64,000 nt of DNA, from assembly GCA_964057225.1 (NCBI GenBank), contig OZ059900.1, positions 19,607,638 to 19,671,637 of the forward strand, written 5' to 3'. Shown piece by piece: positions 25,001 through 40,341 of this stretch. The translations under genes were made by a program, and so were the position numbers. The stretch's first letter is position 1, and each line of letters starts with the position of its first letter. This DNA is from Auanema rhodensis (lineage: Eukaryota > Nematoda > Chromadorea > Rhabditida > Rhabditidae). The notes under the pieces are model-generated. The model did not search any database, was not told the origin of the DNA, and saw only the letters and a program-made list of their open reading frames with translations.

Positions 25001-28000
25001 GTTAGAAAATTAAGGAAATTAGCATATTCTGAGGGCACGCCCTTTATGGCTAATATTGATTAAATCGATTTTTGTTCATATGAGTCGTCAAATGCAACGA
25101 ATTTCAGCGTGTTACATACTAAAATGAAGCATTTTACATGCTGAACACTAGAAAAATACAAAAACACAGTATTTCCCATGAGAAATATTTTATTATGCTG
25201 GAAAACCAGTTTTTGGAAATTTCGCTGTAAACAAGGTTTTGACTTACGATTTCATGTGTTCAAACTCATGCAATGTCAATGAAACCTAGCTCAAAATTGT
25301 TCGTACAACGTCTAGTTCCACTTTCACGACAAAAAAACAGGGGTTAGAAAATTAAGGAAATTAGCATATTCTGAGGGCACGCCCCCTATGGCTAATATTG
25401 ATTAAATCGATTTTTGTTCATATGAGTCGTCAAATGCAACGAATTTCAGCGTGTTACATACTAAAATGAAGCATTTTACATGCTGAACACTAGAAAAATA
25501 CAAAAACACAGTATTTCCCATGAGAAATATTTTATTATGCTGGAAAACCAGTTTTTGGAAATTTCGCTGTAAACAAGGTTTTGACTTACGATTTCATGTG
25601 TTCAAACTCATGCAATGTCAATGAAACCTAGCTCAAAATTGTTCCTACAACGTCTAGTTCCACTTTCACGACAAAAAAACAGGGGTTAGAAAATTAAGGA
25701 AATTAGCATATTCTGAGGGCACGCCCTTTATGGCTAATATTGATTAAATCGATTTTTGTTCATATGAGTCGTCAAATGCAACGAATTTCAGCGTGTTACA
25801 TACTAAAATGAAGCATTTCACATGCTGAACACTAGAAAAATACAAAAACACAGTAATACCCATGAGAAATATTTTATTATGCTGGAAAACCAGTTTTTGG
25901 AAATTTCGCTGTAAACAAGGTTTTGACTTACGATTTCATGTGTTCAAACTCATGCAATGTCAATGAAACCTAGCTCAAAATTGTTCGTACAACGTCTGGT
26001 TCCACTTTCACGACAAAAAAACAGGGGTTAGAAAATTAAGGAAATTAGCATATTCTGAGGGCACGCCCCTTATGGCTAATATTGATTAAATCGATTTTTG
26101 TTCATATGAGTCGTCAAATGCAACGAATTTCAGCGTGTTACATACTAAAATGAAGCATTTCACATGCTGAACACTAGAAAAATACAAAAACACAGTATTT
26201 CCCATGAGAAATATTTTATTATGCTGGAAAACCAGTTTTTGGAAATTTCGCTGTAAACAAGGTTTTGACTTACGATTTCATGTGTTCAAACTCATGCAAT
26301 GTCAATGAAACCTAGCTCAAAATTGTTCGTACAACGTCTAGTTCCACTTTCACGACAAAAAAACAGGGGTTAGAAAATTAAGGAAATTAGCATATTCTGA
26401 GGGCACGCCCCTTATGGCTAATATTGATTAAATCGATTTTTGTTCATATGAGTCGTCAAATGCAACGAATTTCAGCGTGTTACATACTAAAATGAAGCAT
26501 TTTACATGCTGAACACTAGAAAAATACAAAAACACAGTATTTCCCATGAGAAATATTTTATTATGCTGGAAAACCAGTTTTTGGAAATTTCGCTGTAAAC
26601 AAGGTTTTGACTTACGATTTCATGTGTTCAAACTCATGCAATGTCAATGAAACCTAGCTCAAAATTGTTCCTACAACGTCTAGTTCCACTTTCACGACAA
26701 AAAAACAGGGGTTAGAAAATTAAGGAAATTAGCATATTCTGAGGGCACGCCCTTTATGGCTAATATTGATTAAATCGATTTTTGTTCATATGAGTCGTCA
26801 AATGCAACGAATTTCAGCGTGTTACATACTAAAATGAAGCATTTCACATGCTGAACACTAGAAAAATACAAAAACACAGTAATACCCATGAGAAATATTT
26901 TATTATGCTGGAAAACCAGTTTTTGGAAATTTCGCTGTAAACAAGGTTTTGACTTACGATTCCATGTGTTCAAACTCATGCAATGTCAATGAAACCTAGC
27001 TCAAAATTGTTCGTACAACGTCTGGTTCCACTTTCACGACAAAAAAACAGGGGTTAGAAAATTAAGGAAATTAGCATATTCTGAGGGCACGCCCCTTATG
27101 GCTAATATTGATTAAATCGATTTTTGTTCATATGAGTCGTCAAATGCAACGAATTTCAGCGTGTTACATACTAAAATGAAGCATTTTACATGCTGAACAC
27201 TAGAAAAATACAAAAACACAGTATTTCCCATGAGAAATATTTTATTATGCTGGAAAACCAGTTTTTGGAAATTTCGCTGTAAACAAGGTTTTGACTTACG
27301 ATTTCATGTGTTCAAACTCATGCAATGTCAATGAAACCTAGCTCAAAATTGTTCGTACAACGTCTAGTTCCACTTTCACGACAAAAAAACAGGGGTTAGA
27401 AAATTAAGGAAATTAGCATATTCTGAGGGCACGCCCCTTATGGCTAATATTGATTAAATCGATTTTTGTTCATATGAGTCGTCAAATGCAACGAATTTCA
27501 GCGTGTTACATACTAAAATGAAGCATTTCACATGCTGAACACTAGAAAAATACAAAAACACAGTATTTCCCATGAGAAATATTTTATTATGCTGGAAAAC
27601 CAGTTTTTGGAAATTTCGCTGTAAACAAGGTTTTGACTTACGATTTCATGTGTTCAAACTCATGCAATGTCAATGAAACCTAGCTCAAAATTGTTCGTAC
27701 AACGTCTGGTTCCACTTTCACGACTAAAAAAAAACAGGGGTTAGAAAATTAAGGAAATTAGCATATTCTGAGGGCACGCCCCTTATGGCTAATATTGATT
27801 AAATCGATTTTTGTTCATATGAGTCGTCAAATGCAACGAATTTCAGCGTGTTACATACTAAAATGAAGCATTTTACATGCTGAACACTAGAAAAATACAA
27901 AAACACAGTATTTCCCATGAGAAATATTTTATTATGCTGGAAAACCAGTTTTTGGAAATTTCGCTGTAAACAAGGTTTTGACTTACGATTTCATGTGTTC

Positions 28001-29940
28001 AAACTCATGCAATGTCAATGAAACCTAGCTCAAAATTGTTCGTACAACGTCTAGTTCCACTTTCACGACAAAAAAACAGGGGTTAGAAAATTAAGGAAAT
28101 TAGCATATTCTGAGGGCACGCCCCCTATGGCTAATATTGATTAAATCGATTTTTGTTCATATGAGTCGTCAAATGCAACGAATTTCAGCGTGTTACATAC
28201 TAAAATGAAGCATTTTACATGCTGAACACTAGAAAAATACAAAAACACAGTATTTCCCATGAGAAATATTTTATTATGCTGGAAAACCAGTTTTTGGAAA
28301 TTTCGCTGTAAACAAGGTTTTGACTTACGATTTCATGTGTTCAAACTCATGCAATGTCAATGAAACCTAGCTCAAAATTGTTCCTACAACGTCTAGTTCC
28401 ACTTTCACGACAAAAAAACAGGGGTTAGAAAATTAAGGAAATTAGCATATTCTGAGGGCACGCCCTTTATGGCTAATATTGATTAAATCGATTTTTGTTC
28501 ATATGAGTCGTCAAATGCAACGAATTTCAGCGTGTTACATACTAAAATGAAGCATTTCACATGCTGAACACTAGAAAAATACAAAAACACAGTAATACCC
28601 ATGAGAAATATTTTATTATGCTGGAAAACCAGTTTTTGGAAATTTCGCTGTAAACAAGGTTTTGACTTACGATTTCATGTGTTCAAACTCATGCAATGTC
28701 AATGAAACCTAGCTCAAAATTGTTCGTACAACGTCTGGTTCCACTTTCACGACAAAAAAACAGGGGTTAGAAAATTAAGGAAATTAGCATATTCTGAGGG
28801 CACGCCCCTTATGGCTAATATTGATTAAATCGATTTTTGTTCATATGAGTCGTCAAATGCAACGAATTTCAGCGTGTTACATACTAAAATGAAGCATTTC
28901 ACATGCTGAACACTAGAAAAATACAAAAACACAGTATTTCCCATGAGAAATATTTTATTATGCTGGAAAACCAGTTTTTGGAAATTTCGCTGTAAACAAG
29001 GTTTTGACTTACGATTTCATGTGTTCAAACTCATGCAATGTCAATGAAACCTAGCTCAAAATTGTTCGTACAACGTCTAGTTCCACTTTCACGACAAAAA
29101 AACAGGGGTTAGAAAATTAAGGAAATTAGCATATTCTGAGGGCACGCCCCTTATGGCTAATATTGATTAAATCGATTTTTGTTCATATGAGTCGTCAAAT
29201 GCAACGAATTTCAGCGTGTTACATACTAAAATGAAGCATTTTACATGCTGAACACTAGAAAAATACAAAAACACAGTATTTCCCATGAGAAATATTTTAT
29301 TATGCTGGAAAACCAGTTTTTGGAAATTTCGCTGTAAACAAGGTTTTGACTTACGATTTCATGTGTTCAAACTCATGCAATGTCAATGAAACCTAGCTCA
29401 AAATTGTTCCTACAACGTCTAGTTCCACTTTCCCGACAAAAAAACAGGGGTTAGAAAATTAAGGAAATTAGCATATTCTGAGGGCACGCCCTTTATGGCT
29501 AATATTGATTAAATCGATTTTTGTTCATATGAGTCGTCAAATGCAACGAATTTCAGCGTGTTACATACTAAAATGAAGCATTTCACATGCTGAACACTAG
29601 AAAAATACAAAAACACAGTAATACCCATGAGAAATATTTTATTATGCTGGAAAACCAGTTTTTGGAAATTTCGCTGTAAACAAGGTTTTGACTTACGATT
29701 TCATGTGTTCAAACTCATGCAATGTCAATGAAACCTAGCTCAAAATTGTTCGTACAACGTCTGGTTCCACTTTCACGACAAAAAAACAGGGGTTAGAAAA
29801 TTAAGGAAATTAGCATATTCTGAGGGCACGCCCCTTATGGCTAATATTGATTAAATCGATTTTTGTTCATATGAGTCGTCAAATGCAACGAATTTCAGCG
29901 TGTTACATACTAAAATGAAGCATTTTACATGCTGAACACT
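22091..29940 (+). repeat. Mixed 3- and 5-monomer patterns
   Basis: A recurring trio is seen: a ttcct/gccctttat monomer, then a ttcac-gtaata/ctggttcc monomer, then a gtattt/ctagttcc monomer. It starts at 25492, 26518, 28231 and 29257, with partial versions at 22066 and 23437. Monomers with gccccctat (about 23095, 25150 and 27889) precede the trios. Private changes include cacagttttt near 24828 and tcccgac near 29432. Order is irregular, as expected after repeated unequal exchange. Confidence 0.75.
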
Positions 29941-30282
29941 AGAAAAATACAAAAACACAGTATTTCCCATGAGAAATATTTTATTATGCTGGAAAACCAG
30001 TTTTTGGAAATTTCGCTGTAAACAAGGTTTTGACTTACGATTTCATGTGTTCAAACTCATGCAATGTCAATGAAACCTAGCTCAAAATTGTTCGTACAAC
30101 GTCTAGTTCCACTTTCACGACAAAAAAACAGGGGTTAGAAAATTAAGGAAATTAGCATATTCTGAGGGCACGCTCCTTATGGCTAATATTGATTAAATCG
30201 ATTTTTGTTCATATGAGTCGTCAAATGCAACGAATTTCAGCGTGTTACATACTAAAATGAAGCATTTTACATGCTGAACACT

Positions 30283-33200
30283 AGAAAAATACAAAAACAC
30301 AGTAATACCCATGAGAAATATTTTATTATGCTGGAAAACCAGTTTTTGGAAATTTCGCTGTAAACAAGGTTTTGACTTACGATTTCATGTGTTCAAACTC
30401 ATGCAATGTCAATGAAACCTAGCTCAAAATTGTTAATACAATGTCTAGTTCCACTTTCACGACAAAAAAACAGGGGTTAGAAAATTAAGGAAATTAGCAT
30501 ATTCTGAGGGCACGCCCTTTATGGCTAATATTGATTAAATCGATTTTTGTTCATATGAGTCGTCAAATGCAACGAATTTCAGCGTGTTACATACTAAAAT
30601 GAAGCATTTTACATGCTGAACACTAGAAAAATACAAAAACACAGTATTTCCCATGAGAAATATTTTATTATGCTGGAAAACCAGTTTTTGGAAATTTCGC
30701 TGTAAACAAGGTTTTGACTTACGATTTCATGTGTTCAAACTCATGCAATGTCAATGAAACCTAGCTCAAAATTGTTCGTACAACGTCTAGTTCCACTTTC
30801 ACGACTAAAAAACAGGGGTTAGAAAATTAAGGAAATTAGCATATTCTGAGGGCACGCCCCTTATGGCTAATATTGATTAAATCGATTTTTGTTCATATGA
30901 GTCGTCAAATGCAACAAATTTCAGCGTGTTACATACTAAAATGAAGCATTTCACATGCTGAACACTAGAAAAATACAAAAACACAGTATTTCCCATGAGA
31001 AATATTTTATTATGCTGGAAAACCAGTTTTTGGAAATTTCGCTGTAAACAAGGTTTTGACTTACGATTTCATGTGTTCAAACTCATGCAATGTCAATGAA
31101 ACCTAGCTCAAAATTGTTCGTACAACGTCTGGTTCCACTTTCACGACTAAAAAAAAACAGGGGTTAGAAAATTAAGGAAATTAGCATATTCTGAGGGCAC
31201 GCCCCTTATGGCTAATATTGATTAAATCGATTTTTGTTCATATGAGTCGTCAAATGCAACGAATTTCAGCGTGTTACATACTAAAATGAAGCATTTTACA
31301 TGCTGAACACTAGAAAAATACAAAAACACAGTATTTCCCATGAGAAATATTTTATTATGCTGGAAAACCAGTTTTTGGAAATTTCGCTGTAAACAAGGTT
31401 TTGACTTACGATTTCATGTGTTCAAACTCATGCAATGTCAATGAAACCTAGCTCAAAATTGTTCGTACAACGTCTAGTTCCACTTTCACGACAAAAAAAC
31501 AGGGGTTAGAAAATTAAGGAAATTAGCATATTCTGAGGGCACGCCCCTTATGGCTAATATTGATTAAATCGATTTTTGTTCATATGAGTCGTCAAATGCA
31601 ACGAATTTCAGCGTGTTACATACTAAAATGAAGCATTTTACATGCTGAACACTAGAAAAATACAAAAACACAGTATTTCCCATGAGAAATATTTTATTAT
31701 GCTGGAAAACCAGTTTTTGGAAATTTCGCTGTAAACAAGGTTTTGACTTACGATTTCATGTGTTCAAACTCATGCAATGTCAATGAAACCTAGCTCAAAA
31801 TTGTTCGTACAACGTCTAGTTCCACTTTCACTACTAAAAAACAGGGGTTAGAAAATTAAGGAAATTAGCATATTCTGAGGGCACGCCCCTTATGGCTAAT
31901 ATTGATTAAATCGATTTTTGTTCATATGAGTCGTCAAATGCAACGAATTTCAGCGTGTTACATACTAAAATGAAGCATTTCACATGCTGAACACTAGAAA
32001 AATACAAAAACACAGTATTTCCCATGAGAAATATTTTATTATGCTGGAAAACCAGTTTTTGGAAATTTCGCTGTAAACAAGGTTTTGACTTACGATTTCA
32101 TGTGTTCAAACTCATGCAATGTCAATGAAACCTAGCTCAAAATTGTTCGTACAACGTCTGGTTCCACTTTCACGACTAAAAAAAAACAGGGGTTAGAAAA
32201 TTAAGGAAATTAGCATATTCTGAGGGCACGCCCCTTATGGCTAATATTGATTAAATCGATTTTTGTTCATATGAGTCGTCAAATGCAACGAATTTCAGCG
32301 TGTTACATACTAAAATGAAGCATTTTACATGCTGAACACTAGAAAAATACAAAAACACAGTATTTCCCATGAGAAATATTTTATTATGCTGGAAAACCAG
32401 TTTTTGGAAATTTCGCTGTAAACAAGGTTTTGACTTACGATTTCATGTGTTCAAACTCATGCAATGTCAATGAAACCTAGCTCAAAATTGTTCGTACAAC
32501 GTCTAGTTCCACTTTCACGACAAAAAAACAGGGGTTAGAAAATTAAGGAAATTAGCATATTCTGAGGGCACGCCCCTTATGGCTAATATTGATTAAATCG
32601 ATTTTTGTTCATATGAGTCGTCAAATGCAACGAATTTCAGCGTGTTACATACTAAAATGAAGCATTTTACATGCTGAACACTAGAAAAATACAAAAACAC
32701 AGTAATACCCATGAGAAATATTTTATTATGCTGGAAAACCAGTTTTTGGAAATTTCGCTGTAAACAAGGATTTGACTTACGATTTCATGTGTTCAAACTC
32801 ATGCAATGTCAATGAAACCTAGCTCAAAATTGTTAATACAATGTCTAGTTCCACTTTCACGACAAAAAAACAGGGGTTAGAAAATTAAGGAAATTAGCAT
32901 ATTCTGAGGGCACGCCCTTTATGGCTAATATTGATTAAATCGATTTTTGTTCATATGAGTCGTCAAATGCAACGAATTTCAGCGTGTTACATACTAAAAT
33001 GAAGCATTTTACATGCTGAACACTAGAAAAATACAAAAACACAGTATTTCCCATGAGAAATATTTTATTATGCTGGAAAACCAGTTTTTGGAAATTTCGC
33101 TGTAAACAAGGTTTTGACTTACGATTTCATGTGTTCAAACTCATGCAATGTCAATGAAACCTAGCTCAAAAATGTTCGTACAACGTCTAGTTCCACTTTC

Positions 33201-36200
33201 ACGACTAAAAAACAGGGGTTAGAAAATTAAGGAAATTAGCATATTCTGAGGGCACGCCCCTTATGGCTAATATTGATTAAATCGATTTTTGTTCATATGA
33301 GTCGTCAAATGCAACGAATTTCAGCGTGTTACATACTAAAATGAAGCATTTTACATGCTGAACACTAGAAAAATACAAAAACACAGTATTTCCCATGAGA
33401 AATATTTTATTATGCTGGAAAACCAGTTTTTGGAAATTTCGCTGTAAACAAGGTTTTGACTTACGATTTCATGTGTTCAAACTCATGCAATGTCAATGAA
33501 ACCTAGCTCAAAATTGTTCGTACAACGTCTAGTTCCACTTTCACGACAAAAAAACAGGGGTTAGAAAATTAAGGAAATTAGCATATTCTGAGGGCACGCC
33601 CCTTATGGCTAATATTGATTAAATCGATTTTTGTTCATATGAGTCGTCAAATGCAACGAATTTCAGCGTGTTACATACTAAAATGAAGCATTTTACATGC
33701 TGAACACTAGAAAAATACAAAAACACAGTAATACCCATGAGAAATATTTTATTATGCTGGAAAACCAGTTTTTGGAAATTTCGCTGTAAACAAGGTTTTG
33801 ACTTACGATTTCATGTGTTCAAACTCATGCAATGTCAATGAAACCTAGCTCAAAATTGTTAATACAATGTCTAGTTCCACTTTCACGACAAAAAAACAGG
33901 GGTTAGAAAATTAAGGAAATTAGCATATTCTGAGGGCACGCCCTTTATGGCTAATATTGATTAAATCGATTTTTGTTCATATGAGTCGTCAAATGCAACG
34001 AATTTCAGCGTGTTACATACTAAAATGAAGCATTTTACATGCTGAACACTAGAAAAATACAAAAACACAGTATTTCCCATGAGAAATATTTTATTATGCT
34101 GGAAAACCAGTTTTTGGAAATTTCGCTGTAAACAAGGTTTTGACTTACGATTTCATGTGTTCAAACTCATGCAATGTCAATGAAACCTAGCTCAAAATTG
34201 TTTGTACAACGTCTAGTTCCACTTTCACGACTAAAAAACAGGGGTTAGAAAATTAAGGAAATTAGCATATTCTGAGGGCACGCCCCTTATGGCTAATATT
34301 GATTAAATCGATTTTTGTTCATATGAGTCGTCAAATGCAACGAATTTCAGCGTGTTACATACTAAAATGAAGCATTTCACATGCTGAACACTAGAAAAAT
34401 ACAAAAACACAGTATTTCCCATGAGAAATATTTTATTATGCTGGAAAACCAGTTTTTGGAAATTTCGCTGTAAACAAGGTTTTGACTTACGATTTCATGT
34501 GTTCAAACTCATGCAATGTCAATGAAACCTAGCTCAAAATTGTTCGTACAACGTCTGGTTCCACTTTCACGACAAAAAAACAGGGGTTAGAAAATTAAGG
34601 AAATTAGCATATTCTGAGGGCACGCCCCTTATGGCTAATATTGATTAAATCGATTTTTGTTCATATGAGTCGTCAAATGCAACGAATTTCAGCGTGTTAC
34701 ATACTAAAATGAAGCATTTTACATGCTGAACACTAGAAAAATACAAAAACACAGTATTTCCCATGAGAAATATTTTATTATGCTGGAAAACCAGTTTTTG
34801 GAAATTTCGCTGTAAACAAGGTTTTGACTTACGATTTCATGTGTTCAAACTCATGCAATGTCAATGAAACCTAGCTCAAAATTGTTCGTACAACGTCTAG
34901 TTCCACTTTCACGACAAAAAAACAGGGGTTAGAAAATTAAGGAAATTAGCATATTCTGAGGGCACGCCCCTTATGGCTAATATTGATTAAATCGATTTTT
35001 GTTCATATGAGTCGTCAAATGCAACGAATTTCAGCGTGTTACATACTAAAATGAAGCATTTTACATGCTGAACACTAGAAAAATACAAAAACACAGTAAT
35101 ACCCATGAGAAATATTTTATTATGCTGGAAAACCAGTTTTTGGAAATTTCGCTGTAAACAAGGTTTTGACTTACGATTTCATGTGTTCAAACTCATGCAA
35201 TGTCAATGAAACCTAGCTCAAAATTGTTCGTACAACGTCTGGTTCCACTTTCACGACAAAAAAACAGGGGTTAGAAAATTAAGGAAATTAGCATATTCTG
35301 AGGGCACGCCCCTTATGGCTAATATTGATTAAATCGATTTTTGTTCATATGAGTCGTCAAATGCAACGAATTTCAGCGTGTTACATACTAAAATGAAGCA
35401 TTTTACATGCTGAACACTAGAAAAATACAAAAACACAGTATTTCCCATGAGAAATATTTTATTATGCTGGAAAACCAGTTTTTGGAAATTTCGCTGTAAA
35501 CAAGGTTTTGACTTACGATTTCATGTGTTCAAACTCATGCAATGTCAATGAAACCTAGCTCAAAATTGTTCGTACAACGTCTAGTTCCACTTTCACGACA
35601 AAAAAACAGGGGTTAGAAAATTAAGGAAATTAGCATATTCTGAGGGCACGCCCCTTATGGCTAATATTGATTAAATCGATTTTTGTTCATATGAGTCGTC
35701 AAATGCAACGAATTTCAGCGTGTTACATACTAAAATGAAGCATTTTACATGCTGAACACTAGAAAAATACAAAAACACAGTAATACCCATGAGAAATATT
35801 TTATTATGCTGGAAAACCAGTTTTTGGAAATTTCGCTGTAAACAAGGTTTTGACTTACGATTTCATGTGTTCAAACTCATGCAATGTCAATGAAACCTAG
35901 CTCAAAATTGTTAATACAATGTCTAGTTCCACTTTCACGACAAAAAAACAGGGGTTAGAAAATTAAGGAAATTAGCATATTCTGAGGGCACGCCCTTTAT
36001 GGCTAATATTGATTAAATCGATTTTTGTTCATATGAGTCGTCAAATGCAACGAATTTCAGCGTGTTACATACTAAAATGAAGCATTTTACATGCTGAACA
36101 CTAGAAAAATACAAAAACACAGTATTTCCCATGAGAAATATTTTATTATGCTGGAAAACCAGTTTTTGGAAATTTCGCTGTAAACAAGGTTTTGACTTAC

Positions 36201-38838
36201 GATTTCATGTGTTCAAACTCATGCAATGTCAATGAAACCTAGCTCAAAATTGTTCGTACAACGTCTAGTTCCACTTTCACGACTAAAAAACAGGGGTTAG
36301 AAAATTAAGGAAATTAGCATATTCTGAGGGCACGCCCCTTATGGCTAATATTGATTAAATCGATTTTTGTTCATATGAGTCGTCAAATGCAACGAATTTC
36401 AGCGTGTTACATACTAAAATGAAGCATTTTACATGCTGAACACTAGAAAAATACAAAAACACAGTATTTCCCATGAGAAATATTTTATTATGCTGGAAAA
36501 CCAGTTTTTGGAAATTTCGCTGTAAACAAGGTTTTGACTTACGATTTCATGTGTTCAAACTCATGCAATGTCAATGAAACCTAGCTCAAAATTGTTCGTA
36601 CAACGTCTAGTTCCACTTTCACGACAAAAAAACAGGGGTTAGAAAATTAAGGAAATTAGCATATTCTGAGGGCACGCCCCTTATGGCTAATATTGATTAA
36701 ATCGATTTTTGTTCATATGAGTCGTCAAATGCAACGAATTTCAGCGTGTTACATACTAAAATGAAGCATTTTACATGCTGAACACTAGAAAAATACAAAA
36801 ACACAGTAATACCCATGAGAAATATTTTATTATGCTGGAAAACCAGTTTTTGGAAATTTCGCTGTAAACAAGGTTTTGACTTACGATTTCATGTGTTCAA
36901 ACTCATGCAATGTCAATGAAACCTAGCTCAAAATTGTTAATACAATGTCTAGTTCCACTTTCACGACAAAAAAACAGGGGTTAGAAAATTAAGGAAATTA
37001 GCATATTCTGAGGGCACGCCCTTTATGGCTAATATTGATTAAATCGATTTTTGTTCATATGAGTCGTCAAATGCAACGAATTTCAGCGTGTTACATACTA
37101 AAATGAAGCATTTTACATGCTGAACACTAGAAAAATACAAAAACACAGTATTTCCCATGAGAAATATTTTATTATGCTGGAAAACCAGTTTTTGGAAATT
37201 TCGCTGTAAACAAGGTTTTGACTTACGATTTCATGTGTTCAAACTCATGCAATGTCAATGAAACCTAGCTCAAAATTGTTCGTACAACGTCTAGTTCCAC
37301 TTTCACGACTAAAAAACAGGGGTTAGAAAATTAAGGAAATTAGCATATTCTGAGGGCACGCCCCTTATGGCTAATATTGATTAAATCGATTTTTGTTCAT
37401 ATGAGTCGTCAAATGCAACGAATTTCAGCGTGTTACATACTAAAATGAAGCATTTCACATGCTGAACACTAGAAAAATACAAAAACACAGTATTTCCCAT
37501 GAGAAATATTTTATTATGCTGGAAAACCAGTTTTTGGAAATTTCGCTGTAAACAAGGTTTTGACTTACGATTTCATGTGTTCAAACTCATGCAATGTCAA
37601 TGAAACCTAGCTCAAAATTGTTCGTACAACGTCTGGTTCCACTTTCACGACAAAAAAACAGGGGTTAGAAAATTAAGGAAATTAGCATATTCTGAGGGCA
37701 CGCCCCTTATGGCTAATATTGATTAAATCGATTTTTGTTCATATGAGTCGTCAAATGCAACGAATTTCAGCGTGTTACATACTAAAATGAAGCATTTTAC
37801 ATGCTGAACACTAGAAAAATACAAAAACACAGTATTTCCCATGAGAAATATTTTATTATGCTGGAAAACCAGTTTTTGGAAATTTCGCTGTAAACAAGGT
37901 TTTGACTTACGATTTCATGTGTTCAAACTCATGCAATGTCAATGAAACCTAGCTCAAAATTGTTCGTACAACGTCTAGTTCCACTTTCACGACAAAAAAA
38001 CAGGGGTTAGAAAATTAAGGAAATTAGCATATTCTGAGGGCACGCCCCTTATGGCTAATATTGATTAAATCGATTTTTGTTCATATGAGTCGTCAAATGC
38101 AACGAATTTCAGCGTGTTACATACTAAAATGAAGCATTTTACATGCTGAACACTAGAAAAATACAAAAACACAGTAATACCCATGAGAAATATTTTATTA
38201 TGCTGGAAAACCAGTTTTTGGAAATTTCGCTGTAAACAAGGTTTTGACTTACGATTTCATGTGTTCAAACTCATGCAATGTCAATGAAACCTAGCTCAAA
38301 ATTGTTAATACAATGTCTAGTTCCACTTTCACGACAAAAAAACAGGGGTTAGAAAATTAAGGAAATTAGCATATTCTGAGGGCACGCCCTTTATGGCTAA
38401 TATTGATTAAATCGATTTTTGTTCATATGAGTCGTCAAATGCAACGAATTTCAGCGTGTTACATACTAAAATGAAGCATTTTACATGCTGAACACTAGAA
38501 AAATACAAAAACACAGTATTTCCCATGAGAAATATTTTATTATGCTGGAAAACCAGTTTTTGGAAATTTCGCTGTAAACAAGGTTTTGACTTACGATTTC
38601 ATGTGTTCAAACTCATGCAATGTCAATGAAACCTAGCTCAAAATTGTTCGTACAACGTCTAGTTCCACTTTCACGACTAAAAAACAGGGGTTAGAAAATT
38701 AAGGAAATTAGCATATTCTGAGGGCACGCCCCTTATGGCTAATATTGATTAAATCGATTTTTGTTCATATGAGTCGTCAAATGCAACGAATTTCAGCGTG
38801 TTACATACTAAAATGAAGCATTTTACATGCTGAACACT
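30283..38838 (+). repeat. Alternating 3- and 4-monomer higher-order repeats
   Basis: Monomers follow the order: plain; gtaata with ttaat and gccctttat; cgactaaaaaac; and optionally ttcac with ctggttcc. The ttaat monomers start at 30283, 32683, 33709, 35761, 36787 and 38155. A 1,029-bp trio starting at 30625 is repeated at 31654, both including a 345-bp monomer. Private changes are few (ctactaaa near 31832, caaggattt near 32770, aaatgttcg near 33172). Confidence 0.78.
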
Positions 38839-40341
38839 AGAAAAATACAAAAACACAGTATTTCCCATGAGAAATATTTTATTATGCTGGAAAACCAGTT
38901 TTTGGAAATTTCGCTGTAAACAAGGTTTTGACTTACGATTTCATGTGTTCAAACTCATGCAATGTCAATGAAACCCAGCTCAAAATTGTTCGTACAACGT
39001 CTAGTTCCACTTTCACGACAAAAAAACAGGGGTTAGAAAATTAAGGAAATTAGCATATTCTGAGGGCACGCCCCCTATGGCTAATATTGATTAAATCGAT
39101 TTTTGTTCATATGAGTCGTCAAATGCAACGAATTTCAGCGTGTTACATACTAAAATGAAGCATTTTACATGCTGAACACTAGAAAAATACAAAAACACAG
39201 TATTTCTCATGAGAAATATTTTATTATGCTGGAAAACCAGTTTTTGGAAATTTCGCTGTAAACAAGGTTTTGACTTACGATTTCATGTGTTCAAACTCAT
39301 GCAATGTCAATGAAACCCAGCTCAAAATTGTTCGTACAACGTCTAGTTCCACTTTCACGACAAAAAAACAGGGGTTAGAAAATTAAGGAAATTAGCATAT
39401 TCTGAGGGCACGCCCCTTATGGCTAATATTGATTAAATCGATTTTTGTTCATATGAGTCGTCAAATGCAACGAATTTCAGCGTGTTACATACTAAAATGA
39501 AGCATTTTACATGCTGAACACTAGAAAAATACAAAAACACAGTATTTCCCATGAGAAATATTTTATTATGCTGGAAAACCAGTTTTTGGAAATTTCGCTG
39601 TAAACAAGGTTTTGACTTACGATTTCATGTGTTCAAACTCATGCAATGTCAATGAAACCTAGCTCAAAATTGTTCGTACAACGTCTAGTTCCACTTTCAC
39701 GACAAAAAAACAGGGGTTAGAAAATTAAGGAAATTAGCATATTCTGAGGGCACGCCCCTTATGGCTAATATTGATTAAATCGATTTTTGTTCATATGAGT
39801 CGTCAAATGCAACGAATTTCAGCGTGTTACATACTAAAATGAAGCATTTCACATGCTGAACACTAGAAAAATACAAAAACACAGTAATACCCATGAGAAA
39901 TATTTTATTATGCTGGAAAACCAGTTTTTGGAAATTTCGCTGTAAACAAGGTTTTGACTTACGATTTCATGTGTTCAAACTCATGCAATGTCAATGAAAC
40001 CCAGCTCAAAATTGTTCGTACAACGTCTAGTTCCACTTTCACGACAAAAAAACAGGGGTTAGAAAATTAAGGAAATTAGCATATTCTGAGGGCACGCCCC
40101 TTATGGCTAATATTGATTAAATCGATTTTTGTTCATATGAGTCGTCAAATGCAACGAATTTCAGCGTGTTACATACTAAAATGAAGCATTTTACATGCTG
40201 AACACTAGAAAAATACAAAAACACAGTATTTCCCATGAGAAATATTTTATTATGCTGGAAAACCAGTTTTTGGAAATTTCGCTGTAAACAAGGTTTTGAC
40301 TTACGATTTCATGTGTTCAAACTCATGCAATGTCAATGAAT

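Noticed and set aside
26770-26979. 69-codon open frame on the minus strand starting MSLNTWNRK
   Set aside because: It lies wholly inside satellite sequence. It is open only because a single T-to-C change at 26962 turns the in-frame TGA present in other monomers into TGG. No family resemblance, no promoter or context; a chance frame.
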